DNA from: JBNLAN01 sp050302175
GTDB lineage: Bacteria > Pseudomonadota > Zetaproteobacteria > Mariprofundales > Mariprofundaceae
Assembly: GCA_050302175.1 (NCBI GenBank)
Contig: JBNLAN010000002.1
Span: 45,253 to 109,252 of the forward strand
DNA: 64,000 nucleotides
Reading direction: 5' to 3'
Every line of letters begins with the position of its first letter. Within the stretch, counting starts at the first letter, position 1. Positions 47,741 to 55,834 of this stretch are shown here, piece by piece. The translations under genes and the position numbers were made by a program. The notes beneath the pieces are model-generated. The model saw only the letters and a list, made by a program, of their open reading frames with translations. It did no database searches and was not told where the DNA came from.

Positions 47741-47766
47741 GATGCTCACATGAAACCTCGAAGATG

Positions 47767-47893
47767 ACGCCGCAAAGTACACGAAGTACCGCCAAGGGAA
47801 ACCATGCCGGAAAGCAAACCAGTCAATCCGGCAGATGCCAGATGATCGCCATCCGATACACCTTGCGAAACTTTGCGTCCTCTGCGGTGAAAC
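47767..47893. repeat. Palindromic intergenic element (CCGCAAAG family)
   Basis: Two inverted arms of about 30 bases: CCGCAAAGTACACGAAGTAC (then CGCCAAGG) on the left and, inverted on the right, CCGCAGAGGACGCAAAG (then TTTCGCAAGG). They enclose about 60 bases that contain a second inverted pair (TGCCGG/CCGGCA). The arms resemble the CCGCAAAGnCGCnAAG repeats scattered between genes in many proteobacteria. Confidence 0.6.
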
Positions 47894-47894
47894 A

Positions 47895-48656
47895 TCACAA
47901 TTTATATCCTCGATGCAGCGCCACGATACCGCCGGTCATGTTCTCGTATTTCACCAGCTCAAAACCGGCCCACTCGATGAGTTTGGCAAAGCGTTTCTGA
48001 TCGGGAAAACGGCGAATCGACTCCACCAGATACTGATACGCCGCTGCATCACCGGTAACCATGCCGCCCATGGCCGGAATCACGTTGAAGGAGTAGGCAT
48101 CGTAAGCCACATCCAGTAGCGGCAGCACCGGGCGCGAAAACTCCAGGCAGATAAACTGGCCGCCCGGCTTCAATACACGGCGAAACTCGGCCAGCCCCGC
48201 CTCGATATCGACAAAATTTCTAATTCCAAAAGCAATGGAGACCACATCGAACGAATTATCGGCAAACGCCAGTCTGGTGCCGTCGGCCTGCACGCAGTCG
48301 GCCCTGCCCGGCAGCAGCCCCGCATCCAGCACCCGGCGTGCGCCCTCGGCCAGCATCGGGCCATTCAGATCGGTGAGCACCACACGGCCCCCGGCTTTAC
48401 CATCGTCGCCGCCCACTTTCTTCGCCATGCCGATGGCGATATCGCCGCTTCCAGCCGCCACATCCAGCACGCGTCCGCCCGGCTTTGCCGCCGCCACTGT
48501 CAGCATGCGGCGCTTCCACAGCCGGTGCATGCCGCCGCTCATCAGGTCGTTCATAATATCGTATTTATCGGCCACCGCGGAGAACACGCCCATCACCTTG
48601 CCTGCCTTGTCGGCTGCGTTCACGGTTTCAAAACCGAAATGCGTTGAATCACTCAT
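47895..48656 (-). CDS. ubiE: Ubiquinone/menaquinone C-methyltransferase UbiE
   Basis: A 253-aa protein beginning MSDSTHFGFETV, with the UbiE signatures VFSAVADKYDIMNDLMSGGMHRLWK and GRVLDVAAGSGDIAIGMAKK, then VSIAFGIRNFVD. It C-methylates the quinone ring. The ATG at 48656 gives the family N-terminus; an open extension upstream lies in the divergent promoter region. First gene of ubiE-ubiJ-ubiB. Confidence 0.95.
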   Translation of the reverse strand: MSDSTHFGFETVNAADKAGKVMGVFSAVADKYDIMNDLMSGGMHRLWKRRMLTVAAAKPGGRVLDVAAGSGDIAIGMAKKVGGDDGKAGGRVVLTDLNGPMLAEGARRVLDAGLLPGRADCVQADGTRLAFADNSFDVVSIAFGIRNFVDIEAGLAEFRRVLKPGGQFICLEFSRPVLPLLDVAYDAYSFNVIPAMGGMVTGDAAAYQYLVESIRRFPDQKRFAKLIEWAGFELVKYENMTGGIVALHRGYKL

Positions 48657-48790
48657 GCAGCCAACGCTAGCAGGCCACCTTACCGCCTCCAATACGCAAT
48701 CTGCCGTACCTGCTGCGGATTTTAATACAAAATACACCGTAAAAAGTGCCCATTCCTGTGGATAAGCGGTGGATGAAATGTGTACACATG

Positions 48791-48838
48791 ACACAAATTA
48801 TTGTACCAAACCCTATTGACAACCCCAACATGTAGTGC
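48791..48838 (+). promoter_or_regulatory. Two NrdR-box-like sites upstream of nrdJa
   Basis: ACACAAATTATTGTAC (48791-48806) matches 12 of 16 bases of the NrdR box (ACACWATATATWGTGT), and 48823-48838 matches 11 of 16. Their starts are 32 bases apart, three helical turns, the spacing usual for NrdR box pairs. The downstream box overlaps the spacer and edge of -10 of the promoter, fitting repression. Confidence 0.6.
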
Positions 48839-48843
48839 ATAAG
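48816..48843 (+). promoter_or_regulatory. Sigma-70-type promoter of nrdJ
   Basis: A perfect TTGACA at 48816-48821, a 16-base spacer and CATAAG at 48838-48843. The leader to the nrdJa ATG is about 85 bases. No cobalamin riboswitch motif was seen in it. Confidence 0.6.
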
Positions 48844-48934
48844 ATCGGCGACATCGGCAGGCGCCCAATACGCTCGCCATTTATGCACATCTAGACGCAT
48901 CGGGGTTTGCGCCTGAATCGTTCCGGGAGGGGAA

Positions 48935-51097
48935 ATGACAGTAAAAGTTCACGCGGGAAATGCCGTATCGAGTGCCGAGGCCGATGTGGCGCATATCGAG
49001 ATGCAACCGGCATCGCTGGATATCTGGGATAAAAAGTACCGCCTGAAAGATAAAAACAATGTGCCGGTCGATGCCGATATCGAGGGCACCTACCGCCGCG
49101 TGGCCAAAGCACTGGCCGAGGTCGAGGAGTCCGGCAAGCGCGACTACTGGCACCAGCAGTTTTTGTGGGCGCTGGAAAACGGCGCCATCCCTGCGGGCCG
49201 CATCATGTCCAATGCCGGGGCCGAAGCGCACAAGCCTGCCACCTCCACCATCAACTGCACCGTCTCCGGCACCATTCCCGATTCGATGGACGGCATCCTC
49301 TCCATGGTCAAGGAGGCCGGGCTCACCCTGAAAGCCGGTTGCGGCATCGGTTACGAATTCTCCACCCTGCGCCCGAAAGGCGCTTACGTATCGGGTGCAG
49401 GCGCCTACACCTCCGGCCCGATGTCGTTCATGGATATCTACGACAAGATGTGCTTCACCGTCTCATCCGCCGGCGGCCGCCGCGGTGCGCAGATGGGCAC
49501 CTTCGATATCAGCCACCCGGACGTCACCGATTTCATCCGCGCCAAGCGCGAAGATGGGCGCCTGCGCCAGTTCAACCTCTCATGCCTGATCACCAAGGAT
49601 TTCATGGAAGCGGTCAAAAACGACGACAACTGGGACATGGTGTTCCCGGCCAGCCAGGGCGAGATCGATAATCCCGACATGCCGATCGTCTGGCGCCGCA
49701 TGCCGCACTTCACCAGCAAATGCATCAAAAACAAAGCCGGTGAAATCGCCTGCCGTGTTTATAAAACCATGAAGGCACGCCGTTTGTGGGATGTAATCAT
49801 GAGCTCCACCTATGATTACGCGGAGCCCGGTTTTATCCTGATCGACAAGGTCAACGAAATGAACAACAACTGGTTCTGCGAGGATGTGCGCGCCACCAAT
49901 CCGTGCGGCGAGCAGCCTTTGCCGCCCTACGGCGCCTGCCTGCTGGGCAGCGTGAACCTCACCAAGTTCGTACGCGATCCGTTCACCGAGAAGGCCCACT
50001 TCGACTGGGATGCCTATCGCGAAGTGGTGGCCATCTTCACCCGCATGCTGGACAACGTGGTCGAGATCAACGGCCTGCCATTGCAGGGCCAGCGCGACGA
50101 GATCATGAAAAAGCGCCGCCACGGCATGGGCTTTCTGGGGCTGGGCTCCACGCTCACCATGCTGGGCATGCCTTATGGCTCGAAGAAATCGCTCGAACTC
50201 ACCGAAAAGATCTCTTATGAAATGGCACGCACCGGCTACCAGGTCGGGCTCGAGCTTGCCAAGGAGAAGGGTGCAGCCCCGATCATGGAGGAGGAGTTCA
50301 AAATCACACCGGAAGTGTTCGCCAAGAATGAGCGCCTGGCTGCCGACGGCATCAAGGTGGGCGACAAGCTCAAGGGCAAGGTACTGTGGGCGAAGTATTC
50401 GCGCTACATGCAGCAGTTTGCCGAAACCGGTAACAAAGAGGATGCGAAACTGCTCGCCGAGCTCGAAGAGCACGGCTGCCGCTTCACGCATCACTCCTCC
50501 ATTGCACCGACCGGCACCATTTCGCTATCACTGGCCAACAACGCCTCCAACGGCATCGAGCCATCATTTGCGCACCACTATGCGCGCAATGTCATCCGCG
50601 AGGGCAAGAAGAGCAAAGAGAAGGTGGACGTGTTCTCCTTCGAGCTGCTGGCCTACCGCACGCTGGTCAACGAAAAGGCGATGCCCTATTCCGAGGAGGA
50701 GGATGCGAAACTGCCGGACTACTTCATCGCCGCCGACGATGTCACCCCGAAGCAGCATGTGGATATCCAGGCCGCCTCGCAGAAGTGGATCGATTCATCA
50801 ATCTCGAAGACCGCCAACGTGCCGACCGATTTCCCTTATGAGGATTTCAAGGATATCTACATGTATGCCTACGACAAAGGGCTGAAAGGCTGCACCACCT
50901 TCCGCTTCAACCCGGAAGCGTTCCAGGGCGTACTGGTGAAAGAGCAGGATCTGGCCAACACCACCTACAAGTTCAAGCTGGAAGATGGCTCCGTGGTTGA
51001 AGCCAAAGGAAATGATGAAATCGAGTACGACGGTGAAATGCACACCGCCGCCAATCTCTTCGATGCACTCAAGGAGGGTTATTATGGCAAGTTCTAA
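48935..51097 (+). CDS. nrdJa: Adenosylcobalamin-dependent ribonucleotide reductase, large part (NrdJa)
   Basis: A 720-aa class II reductase: first redox cysteine in STINCTVSG (about 105), GLTLKAGCGIGYEFS, active-site NPCGEQPLPPYGAC (about 322), VNEKAMPYSEEEDAK and the C-terminal FDALKEGYYGKF. It reduces ribonucleotides using a cobalamin-derived thiyl radical, with or without oxygen. The usual C-terminal cysteine tail is missing and is encoded by nrdJb downstream, as in Pseudomonas NrdJa/NrdJb. A strong GGGAGG ribosome site precedes the ATG. Confidence 0.95.
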   Translation: MTVKVHAGNAVSSAEADVAHIEMQPASLDIWDKKYRLKDKNNVPVDADIEGTYRRVAKALAEVEESGKRDYWHQQFLWALENGAIPAGRIMSNAGAEAHKPATSTINCTVSGTIPDSMDGILSMVKEAGLTLKAGCGIGYEFSTLRPKGAYVSGAGAYTSGPMSFMDIYDKMCFTVSSAGGRRGAQMGTFDISHPDVTDFIRAKREDGRLRQFNLSCLITKDFMEAVKNDDNWDMVFPASQGEIDNPDMPIVWRRMPHFTSKCIKNKAGEIACRVYKTMKARRLWDVIMSSTYDYAEPGFILIDKVNEMNNNWFCEDVRATNPCGEQPLPPYGACLLGSVNLTKFVRDPFTEKAHFDWDAYREVVAIFTRMLDNVVEINGLPLQGQRDEIMKKRRHGMGFLGLGSTLTMLGMPYGSKKSLELTEKISYEMARTGYQVGLELAKEKGAAPIMEEEFKITPEVFAKNERLAADGIKVGDKLKGKVLWAKYSRYMQQFAETGNKEDAKLLAELEEHGCRFTHHSSIAPTGTISLSLANNASNGIEPSFAHHYARNVIREGKKSKEKVDVFSFELLAYRTLVNEKAMPYSEEEDAKLPDYFIAADDVTPKQHVDIQAASQKWIDSSISKTANVPTDFPYEDFKDIYMYAYDKGLKGCTTFRFNPEAFQGVLVKEQDLANTTYKFKLEDGSVVEAKGNDEIEYDGEMHTAANLFDALKEGYYGKF

Positions 51098-51275
51098 TCC
51101 ACAAACCGCTGACTGGCAGGCGCCCCCTGCCTCTGAGATTGACCCAACGCTTCTCGCCCTGTTGCGCGAATATTTCGGCAACGACGACGAAAGCATCAAT
51201 TACGCCCTGAAAAGGCACCACGAAATCATGAAAGGGCCTCTCGGCTCGCACACCAACCGGAAGAGAGAGAAATAG
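51084..51275 (+). CDS. Small hypothetical protein between nrdJa and nrdJb
   Basis: A 63-aa protein (MASSNPQTADWQAPPASEID..., then LLALLREYFGNDDESINYALKRHHEIMKG, ending NRKREK). The ATG has a very good AAGGAGG ribosome site and overlaps the nrdJa end by 14 bases; nrdJb starts two bases after its stop. It should be helical and basic at the C-terminus. I know no family. The tight packing argues that it is translated with the reductase. Confidence 0.75.
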   Translation: MASSNPQTADWQAPPASEIDPTLLALLREYFGNDDESINYALKRHHEIMKGPLGSHTNRKREK

Positions 51276-51277
51276 AT

Positions 51278-51910
51278 ATGGGCATCAAGATCGAGAAGAA
51301 AATCACCGGTTATGAAGTGAAAAAACCGGAAGGCGAGCAGGAGGCCAAGGTCACCCATATTGCGCCGCTTCTGGAGCGTGACGATGTGCTGATGGGGAAT
51401 ACCTATAAAGTGAAGACCCCGCAATCCGAGCATGCGCTCTACATCACCGTGAATGATGTGATGGTGAAAGAGCCGGACGGCAGTGTGCACCGTCGCCCGT
51501 TCGAGATCTTCATCAACTCGAAGAATATGGAGCACTTCCAGTGGATCGTGGCGCTCACCCGCGTGATTTCCGCGATCTTCCGCAAGGGTGGCGATGTCAC
51601 CTTCCTCGTGGAGGAGATGAAGGCGGTGTTCGATCCGCGAGGCGGCTACTACAAGCGCGGCGGCAAATACATGCCCTCGCTGGTGGCCGAAATCGGCGAA
51701 GTGATCCAGCAGCACATGGTCTCCATCGGCATGATGGAGGGGCAGCTGAACTCGCCCGAACTGCAACTGAAGAAGAAGCAGATTGAGGAGAAGCTCGGCG
51801 CTTCGGCCATGAGCAATGCGATGCAGTGCCCGAAGTGCGCCGCCATGGCGCTGATCCGCATGGATGGCTGCGATACCTGCCTGGAGTGCGGCCACTCGAA
51901 GTGCGGCTGA
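51278..51910 (+). CDS. nrdJb: Ribonucleotide reductase small chain NrdJb (C-terminal part of class II enzyme)
   Basis: A 210-aa protein starting MGIKIEKKITGYEV, with RRPFEIFINSKNMEHFQWIVALTR, VEEMKAVFDPRGGYYKRGGKYMPSLVAEIG and a Cys-rich end (CPKCAAMALIRMDGCDTCLECGHSKCG). The last cysteines act as the reducing tail that recycles the NrdJa active site, while CPKC/CLEC resembles a zinc ribbon. Together with nrdJa it forms one enzyme. Confidence 0.94.
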   Translation: MGIKIEKKITGYEVKKPEGEQEAKVTHIAPLLERDDVLMGNTYKVKTPQSEHALYITVNDVMVKEPDGSVHRRPFEIFINSKNMEHFQWIVALTRVISAIFRKGGDVTFLVEEMKAVFDPRGGYYKRGGKYMPSLVAEIGEVIQQHMVSIGMMEGQLNSPELQLKKKQIEEKLGASAMSNAMQCPKCAAMALIRMDGCDTCLECGHSKCG

Positions 51911-51914
51911 CGCC

Positions 51915-52562
51915 GTGAAGGTGGGAGGAATAGCAGCAAAATTTACCGCTCTCGGCAAATTCTATGAAATTCACAATTTCAGAAACGCTGCTGAAATTCT
52001 TCAGGCAAGCTGTTGCGATGATTTTGCGGAACTTCTTGATGCACTATTGGTTTTTCGGTTTTCGACCCATGACATCCTGAAAGGCGGCGGTAACGAGTCC
52101 GATATTCCCAAAAAGTTTTCTTCTCTATTGCGCCCTAAGGGTTGGCGCGAAACACAAATCACTGGAGATCTACTAGTCAAACTGAAAGCTAAACGTCATA
52201 CCAGTTCAGGCTTTGATGAAACCGACCTTGTCATCGAAAAGTATCTGGACGGCCACAAAGTGGACTACGTTAAAAATCGGATCGCCTTTGACCTCGAATG
52301 GAATAGTAAAGATCAAACGTTTGATCGCGACCTGTATGCTTTCCGAGCTTTCTACGAAGCCAACATCATTGATGCAGCTGTTTTGGTTACTCGAAGTAAG
52401 GAGCTAAACCCCATTTTCGAAAGGCTTGGCATCAAAGCCAAATATGGTGCTAGCACCACTTGGATGGGAAAACTGGATTATCGACTCAAGGCCAATAGAA
52501 GCGGAGGCTGTCCCGTGCTAGCTTTAGGAATAAAGCCAGAATTAATACAGGATACCGAATGA
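51915..52562 (+). CDS. Type II restriction endonuclease, BglII/BstYI-like
   Basis: About 215 aa. The segment KVDYVKNRIAFDLEWNSKDQ lines up with the BglII catalytic region (D-x9-E-x-Q), giving Asp...Asp-x-Glu; KYGASTTWMGKL and GGCPVLALGIKPE follow, as I recall from proteins annotated in this family. The start is uncertain: the GTG at 51915, four bases after nrdJb, is my choice; upstream codons overlap nrdJb. It is lower in GC than its neighbours. Its stop overlaps the methyltransferase ATG (ATGA). Cleavage specificity (possibly AGATCT/RGATCY-related) is inference. Confidence 0.75.
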   Translation: MKVGGIAAKFTALGKFYEIHNFRNAAEILQASCCDDFAELLDALLVFRFSTHDILKGGGNESDIPKKFSSLLRPKGWRETQITGDLLVKLKAKRHTSSGFDETDLVIEKYLDGHKVDYVKNRIAFDLEWNSKDQTFDRDLYAFRAFYEANIIDAAVLVTRSKELNPIFERLGIKAKYGASTTWMGKLDYRLKANRSGGCPVLALGIKPELIQDTE

Positions 52563-53260
52563 GCAACACTCCAATTAACGCTAGTAATGACTTCCGAGAG
52601 TTTGTTTGCGACCACAAATTCAGCACCGTGCTGGCTGATCCACCCTGGCAGTTTCAGAACCGCACAGGCAAAGTTGCGCCAGAACATAAGCGCCTTGCTC
52701 GTTATCCAACTTTGACGCTTGAAGAAATAAAAGATATCCCTGTCGCTGAAGCCTGTGAGAAGAACGCGCATTTATACCTGTGGGTACCTAATGCCCTACT
52801 GGCCGAAGGATTGGAAGTCATGCGAGCATGGGGCTTCACCTATAAAACCAATATAGTTTGGGAAAAGATTCGCAAGGATGGTGGCCCAGATGGTCGAGGA
52901 GTTGGTTTTTACTTCCGCAACGTCACTGAGCTTTTACTGTTCGGCATTCGAGGCAGCATGAGAACCCTGCAGCCTGGCAGAAGCCAAGTTAACATCATAC
53001 GTACAATGAAGCGTGAACACTCACGCAAACCCGATGAACAATATCCGCTAATTGAGGCATGTAGCCCTGGTCCTTTTCTCGAAATGTTCGCACGAGGCCC
53101 TCGACCAAATTGGGCTGTATGGGGCAATCAGTCGGAGAATTACCGTCCAACTTGGAACACATATTCCAATCATTCACAAGCAGAATCCCGACAACCAATT
53201 TTGTTAGAACCAAACACTGACGACTACTCAGAAGAACTTATACAAAAGAAACGAGCATAA
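52559..53260 (+). CDS. MT-A70 family DNA adenine methyltransferase
   Basis: A 233-aa protein with the catalytic motif LADPPWQF (about 25-32), AHLYLWVPNALLAEGLEVMRAWGF and the SAM-site region (RKPDEQYPLIEACSPGPFLEMFARGPRPNWAVWGNQ). MT-A70 proteins in bacteria (M.MunI group) make N6-methyladenine in DNA. It overlaps the endonuclease gene by four bases, so the pair is very probably a restriction-modification system. Low GC and codon use unlike the flanking housekeeping genes suggest transfer. Confidence 0.88.
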   Translation: MSNTPINASNDFREFVCDHKFSTVLADPPWQFQNRTGKVAPEHKRLARYPTLTLEEIKDIPVAEACEKNAHLYLWVPNALLAEGLEVMRAWGFTYKTNIVWEKIRKDGGPDGRGVGFYFRNVTELLLFGIRGSMRTLQPGRSQVNIIRTMKREHSRKPDEQYPLIEACSPGPFLEMFARGPRPNWAVWGNQSENYRPTWNTYSNHSQAESRQPILLEPNTDDYSEELIQKKRA

Positions 53261-53301
53261 ACTCCTCACCGCCCCCCCCTGCTGGATTGGATCAAATAAC
53301 G

Positions 53302-54012
53302 CTATCGCTCCTGCAACGCCTCGATGGGGTAGTTCTCGCCGACTGAAAAGGCCGCGATCCTGCTCAGGTGGGTATAGGGCAGTTTCGTCTCTGCATGCCA
53401 ATCGTTGAATCGCTCCTGAATCGATTGCAGGTCGCGTTTGGAGGTTGGGTTATCGGCAACCTCCAGACCGCTCTCCTGCAGCGCACGCACCACGTCGGCC
53501 GTGAGGATAAAGACATCTTTACCGACATTGCGCAGAAAGCGCTGGCCGGTATGGCCGCCCAGCCTGGAACCGCGCCGCTTCAGAAGATCGAACAGTCCGA
53601 TGAGATCGCTGCCGGGCCAGTCGGCGATGAACTGCGCAAAGCTACCGTGCTCCATCACAATATCGTCGATAAAACGGGCATTGGCGCGAACCGCACTGAT
53701 CTTCTGGCCGTTGCGCACGATGCGCTCGTCCGTGGCGATCTCATCCCACTCTTCGTTCGGGAGGGCCAGCAGTGCATCGACATCGAAGCCGTGAAAAACC
53801 GCCTCAAACCCCTCCCATTTCTGGTTGATCACACGCCAGACGAATCCGGCCTGAAACAGGCAGCGGGTCATCTCGGCAAGGAAACGGCTATCCGGTTTCC
53901 CGGCCAGCACCTCTGCGGCAGGCAGCTCCGGCAACAGACTTTGCAGGGCCTGCTCCCCGCTTTTTCGCTCAACCGCCCGGCGATATATCGGTGCAAACTC
54001 CCCCCTGGCCAT
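53302..54012 (-). CDS. DNA-3-methyladenine glycosylase I family protein
   Basis: A 236-aa HhH-GPD-type protein with Tag-like segments: FLAEMTRCLFQAGFVWRVINQKWEGFEAVFHGFDVDALL, DERIVRNGQKISAVRANARFI and LGGHTGQRFLRNVGKDVFIL (helix-hairpin-helix region). It probably removes 3-methyladenine from DNA. The zinc-binding Cys/His set of classical Tag was not found, so it belongs to a diverged branch. Its ATG overlaps the TetR gene stop (TAATG), so both share one transcript. Confidence 0.8.
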   Translation of the reverse strand: MARGEFAPIYRRAVERKSGEQALQSLLPELPAAEVLAGKPDSRFLAEMTRCLFQAGFVWRVINQKWEGFEAVFHGFDVDALLALPNEEWDEIATDERIVRNGQKISAVRANARFIDDIVMEHGSFAQFIADWPGSDLIGLFDLLKRRGSRLGGHTGQRFLRNVGKDVFILTADVVRALQESGLEVADNPTSKRDLQSIQERFNDWHAETKLPYTHLSRIAAFSVGENYPIEALQER

Positions 54013-54614
54013 TACGCCACCGCCACGGCTTTCATGGAACCGGCCACATTACGAAACAGCGCCGGATCCTTCGCCACCTTCGCAATCAGCAGCGCCCCTT
54101 CGAAGAGGGCGAAGATGTTGCAGGCGCGTTGCCTCATGTCTCCCGCAGGGATCTCCTGCGCCGCACCCGCCTTCTGCAATGCCCCTTCGATATAATCGCA
54201 GTGGCGCTCGAACACCTTCTGCGTGCTTTTGCGGATCGCCTCATCCTTATTCGCCATCTCCTGCCCGAGATTGCCGAACGGACAACCGAGAAAAACACCC
54301 TGGCTTTTCAGTTTCGAAGACTGAATCTCGTCGACTTTGTCGATCAGCTGCTGCAGCTGGATCAGTCCGCTCTCATCGCTCCGGAAAACGGGCATGAAAA
54401 CGGTCTTTTCTGCGTCCTGCCATGCAGCTTCGATGGCTGCGACAGCAAGCTCCGTCTTGGAGCGAAAGAAGTGATAAAAACTGCCTTTGCGAATATCCGC
54501 CTGCTTGCAGAGTGCATCCACACTGGTTCCCTGAAAACTCTGCTCCCAGAGCAGGTTGATCGTTGTGCTCACCAGTCGCTCATGTGTCGTATGTTCGGTA
54601 TCGCTCATATCCAA
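54012..54614 (-). CDS. TetR/AcrR family transcriptional regulator
   Basis: A 200-aa repressor-type protein with an N-terminal helix-turn-helix (TTINLLWEQSFQGTSVDALCKQADIRKGSFYHFFRSKTEL) and a ligand domain with GVFLGCPFGNLGQEMA, typical of the TetR_C subgroup near AcuR/YxaF. It is divergent from the AhpD-like gene and flanked by three matching palindromes; its own promoter carries one in the -35 region. Likely autorepressor responding to an electrophile or oxidant. Confidence 0.9.
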   Translation of the reverse strand: MDMSDTEHTTHERLVSTTINLLWEQSFQGTSVDALCKQADIRKGSFYHFFRSKTELAVAAIEAAWQDAEKTVFMPVFRSDESGLIQLQQLIDKVDEIQSSKLKSQGVFLGCPFGNLGQEMANKDEAIRKSTQKVFERHCDYIEGALQKAGAAQEIPAGDMRQRACNIFALFEGALLIAKVAKDPALFRNVAGSMKAVAVA

Positions 54615-54647
54615 CTCCTGTTCCGGCTATCCGCAGCATACAACCAC

Positions 54648-54778
54648 TTGACCGACCGGTCAACTGGCGATACATTTGACCGATCAGTCAAGTCGCCGCT
54701 GTTTTATCCCCCTCCCGATCATTATCTACAGATCATTGAGTGGGAAAAAGCTCGCCAGCGACTTGACTGACTAGTCAA
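54648..54778. promoter_or_regulatory. Three TetR-type operators in the divergent promoter region
   Basis: TTGACCGACCGGTCAA (54648-54663), TTGACCGATCAGTCAA (54676-54691) and TTGACTGACTAGTCAA (54763-54778) share the form TTGACYGAYYRGTCAA. The first two start 28 bases apart. On the minus strand TTGACC inside the first site, 17 bases and TATGCT form the tetR promoter. The third lies just before the ribosome site of the AhpD-like gene. Confidence 0.85.
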
Positions 54779-54797
54779 CTAACAGGAGTAATTAATA

Positions 54798-55346
54798 ATG
54801 AGTCTATTCACGCAACATACCGTAGAAACGGCACCGAAAGGTGCATCCGAAGTACTCTCCAGAGTCGTCGAACGTTACGGGTTTATCCCCAACCTGGCGG
54901 CATTTGTCGCCGAGTCGCCCGTGACCCTCGACGCCATCATGAATCTGTCCGAATTTTTCGACAAAACATCGCTGGGCAAACAGGAGCAGCAGATTGTGCT
55001 GATCACGGTCAGCGCCATGAACGGATGCGACTACTGCAAAACCGTACATACCGCACTGGGTCGTATGGCCGAAGTGGATGCGGAGATCATTCGCAACACG
55101 CTTGCTCTGCAGCCGCTAGCCGATGCAAAACTCGAGGCGTTGCGTCATTTCACGCAGCAACTGCTGGAGAAGCAGGGCTATGCGAACGATGATGAGATAA
55201 AGGCATTTCTCGATGCCGGCTACAGCCGCTCTCAGGTATTCGAGGTTGTCATGGGTATCGCACTGAAAACCCTGACCAACTTCAGCAACCATCTGGCGGG
55301 CGCTGTGCCCAACCCTCAATTCATCGAAATGGCACAGGCTGCATAA
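54798..55346 (+). CDS. Carboxymuconolactone decarboxylase/AhpD-like peroxidase
   Basis: A 182-aa AhpD-fold protein with the redox motif NGCDYCKTVH (Cys77, Cys80, His84), SEFFDKTSLGKQEQQIVLITVSAM before it and the helical ending LTNFSNHLAGAVPNP. Members reduce peroxides or carry disulfides. It is controlled by the divergent TetR protein, whose operators precede it. Ribosome site AGGAG. Confidence 0.88.
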   Translation: MSLFTQHTVETAPKGASEVLSRVVERYGFIPNLAAFVAESPVTLDAIMNLSEFFDKTSLGKQEQQIVLITVSAMNGCDYCKTVHTALGRMAEVDAEIIRNTLALQPLADAKLEALRHFTQQLLEKQGYANDDEIKAFLDAGYSRSQVFEVVMGIALKTLTNFSNHLAGAVPNPQFIEMAQAA

Positions 55347-55367
55347 CAGCAACCGGAAAACCCGTTC

Positions 55368-55395
55368 GGCTACCGGTTGGCCCCGACCGGTAGCC
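55368..55395 (+). terminator. Hairpin after the AhpD-like gene
   Basis: GGCTACCGGT and its exact complement ACCGGTAGCC with an 8-base loop, 22 bases after the stop. No T-tract follows, so termination may be incomplete or Rho-assisted. Confidence 0.5.
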
Positions 55396-55455
55396 TGCGG
55401 CATCCGGCCTGCAACAGGTGCTTAACCCCTCCTCCGGACAGAAGGTATGTGGGTG

Positions 55456-55602
55456 TTATTGCTGAGGCTGATATTTCTGCCGCAGGCGATGATCGGAAAG
55501 CCACGACTCCAGCTTTTCAAGGCATTCGAACCGAACCGCCGCTTCGCGGGCAAATACCTCAAGATCAGGCTGCAGCAGGCAGAGCGCCGCCACATCGTGC
55601 AT
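55456..55602 (-). CDS. Possible small ORF overlapping the HTH gene end
   Basis: A 48-codon frame (MHDVAALCLLQPDLEVFARE...) reads like protein: balanced composition with amphipathic helices. Its first 38 bases overlap the end of the HTH gene in another frame. It has no clear ribosome site. It might be a coupled partner (toxin-antitoxin style) or a frameshifted tail of the HTH gene. The rest of the 55.35-55.56 kb gap holds only a hairpin. Confidence 0.3.
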   Translation of the reverse strand: MHDVAALCLLQPDLEVFAREAAVRFECLEKLESWLSDHRLRQKYQPQQ

Positions 55603-55834
55603 ATTCTGCTGACCCCGCCGTGCATTTGCTGACGATAAAGCTCTTCACATCGGGAACCCGCAGCCCCGCTTTCAATTCCACCCTCGCCCGGGCCACCCCG
55701 GCCAGCTCCTGCACATGATCGTACACCCGGCGATAGTTCCTGCAGGTCAATCTGGCCAGTTGATAGATCATCAATGCCTCGTGCCGTTCGATCGCTTCCA
55801 GCAGTTCGCGTTTCTTTCTCGTCATTTTTGTCAT
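55565..55834 (-). CDS. Small helix-turn-helix DNA-binding protein
   Basis: About 89 aa: MTKMTRKKRELLEAIERHEALMIYQLARLTCRNYRRVYDHVQELAG is a winged-helix/MarR-like recognition region; after it the sequence (VARARVELKAGLRV...) becomes unusual and may be affected by a frameshift. Starts at 55843 or 55825 are equally possible. A direct repeat CATATATGACATATATG (55832-55848) covers the start and could be its operator. It is divergent from the SIR2-hemerythrin operon; its role is unknown. Confidence 0.55.
   Translation of the reverse strand: MTKMTRKKRELLEAIERHEALMIYQLARLTCRNYRRVYDHVQELAGVARARVELKAGLRVPDVKSFIVSKCTAGSAEYARCGGALPAAA

Noticed and set aside
48660..48934. Cobalamin riboswitch before the B12-dependent reductase
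   Set aside because: Looked for the B12-box and surrounding stems; none found. NrdR-like boxes explain regulation better.
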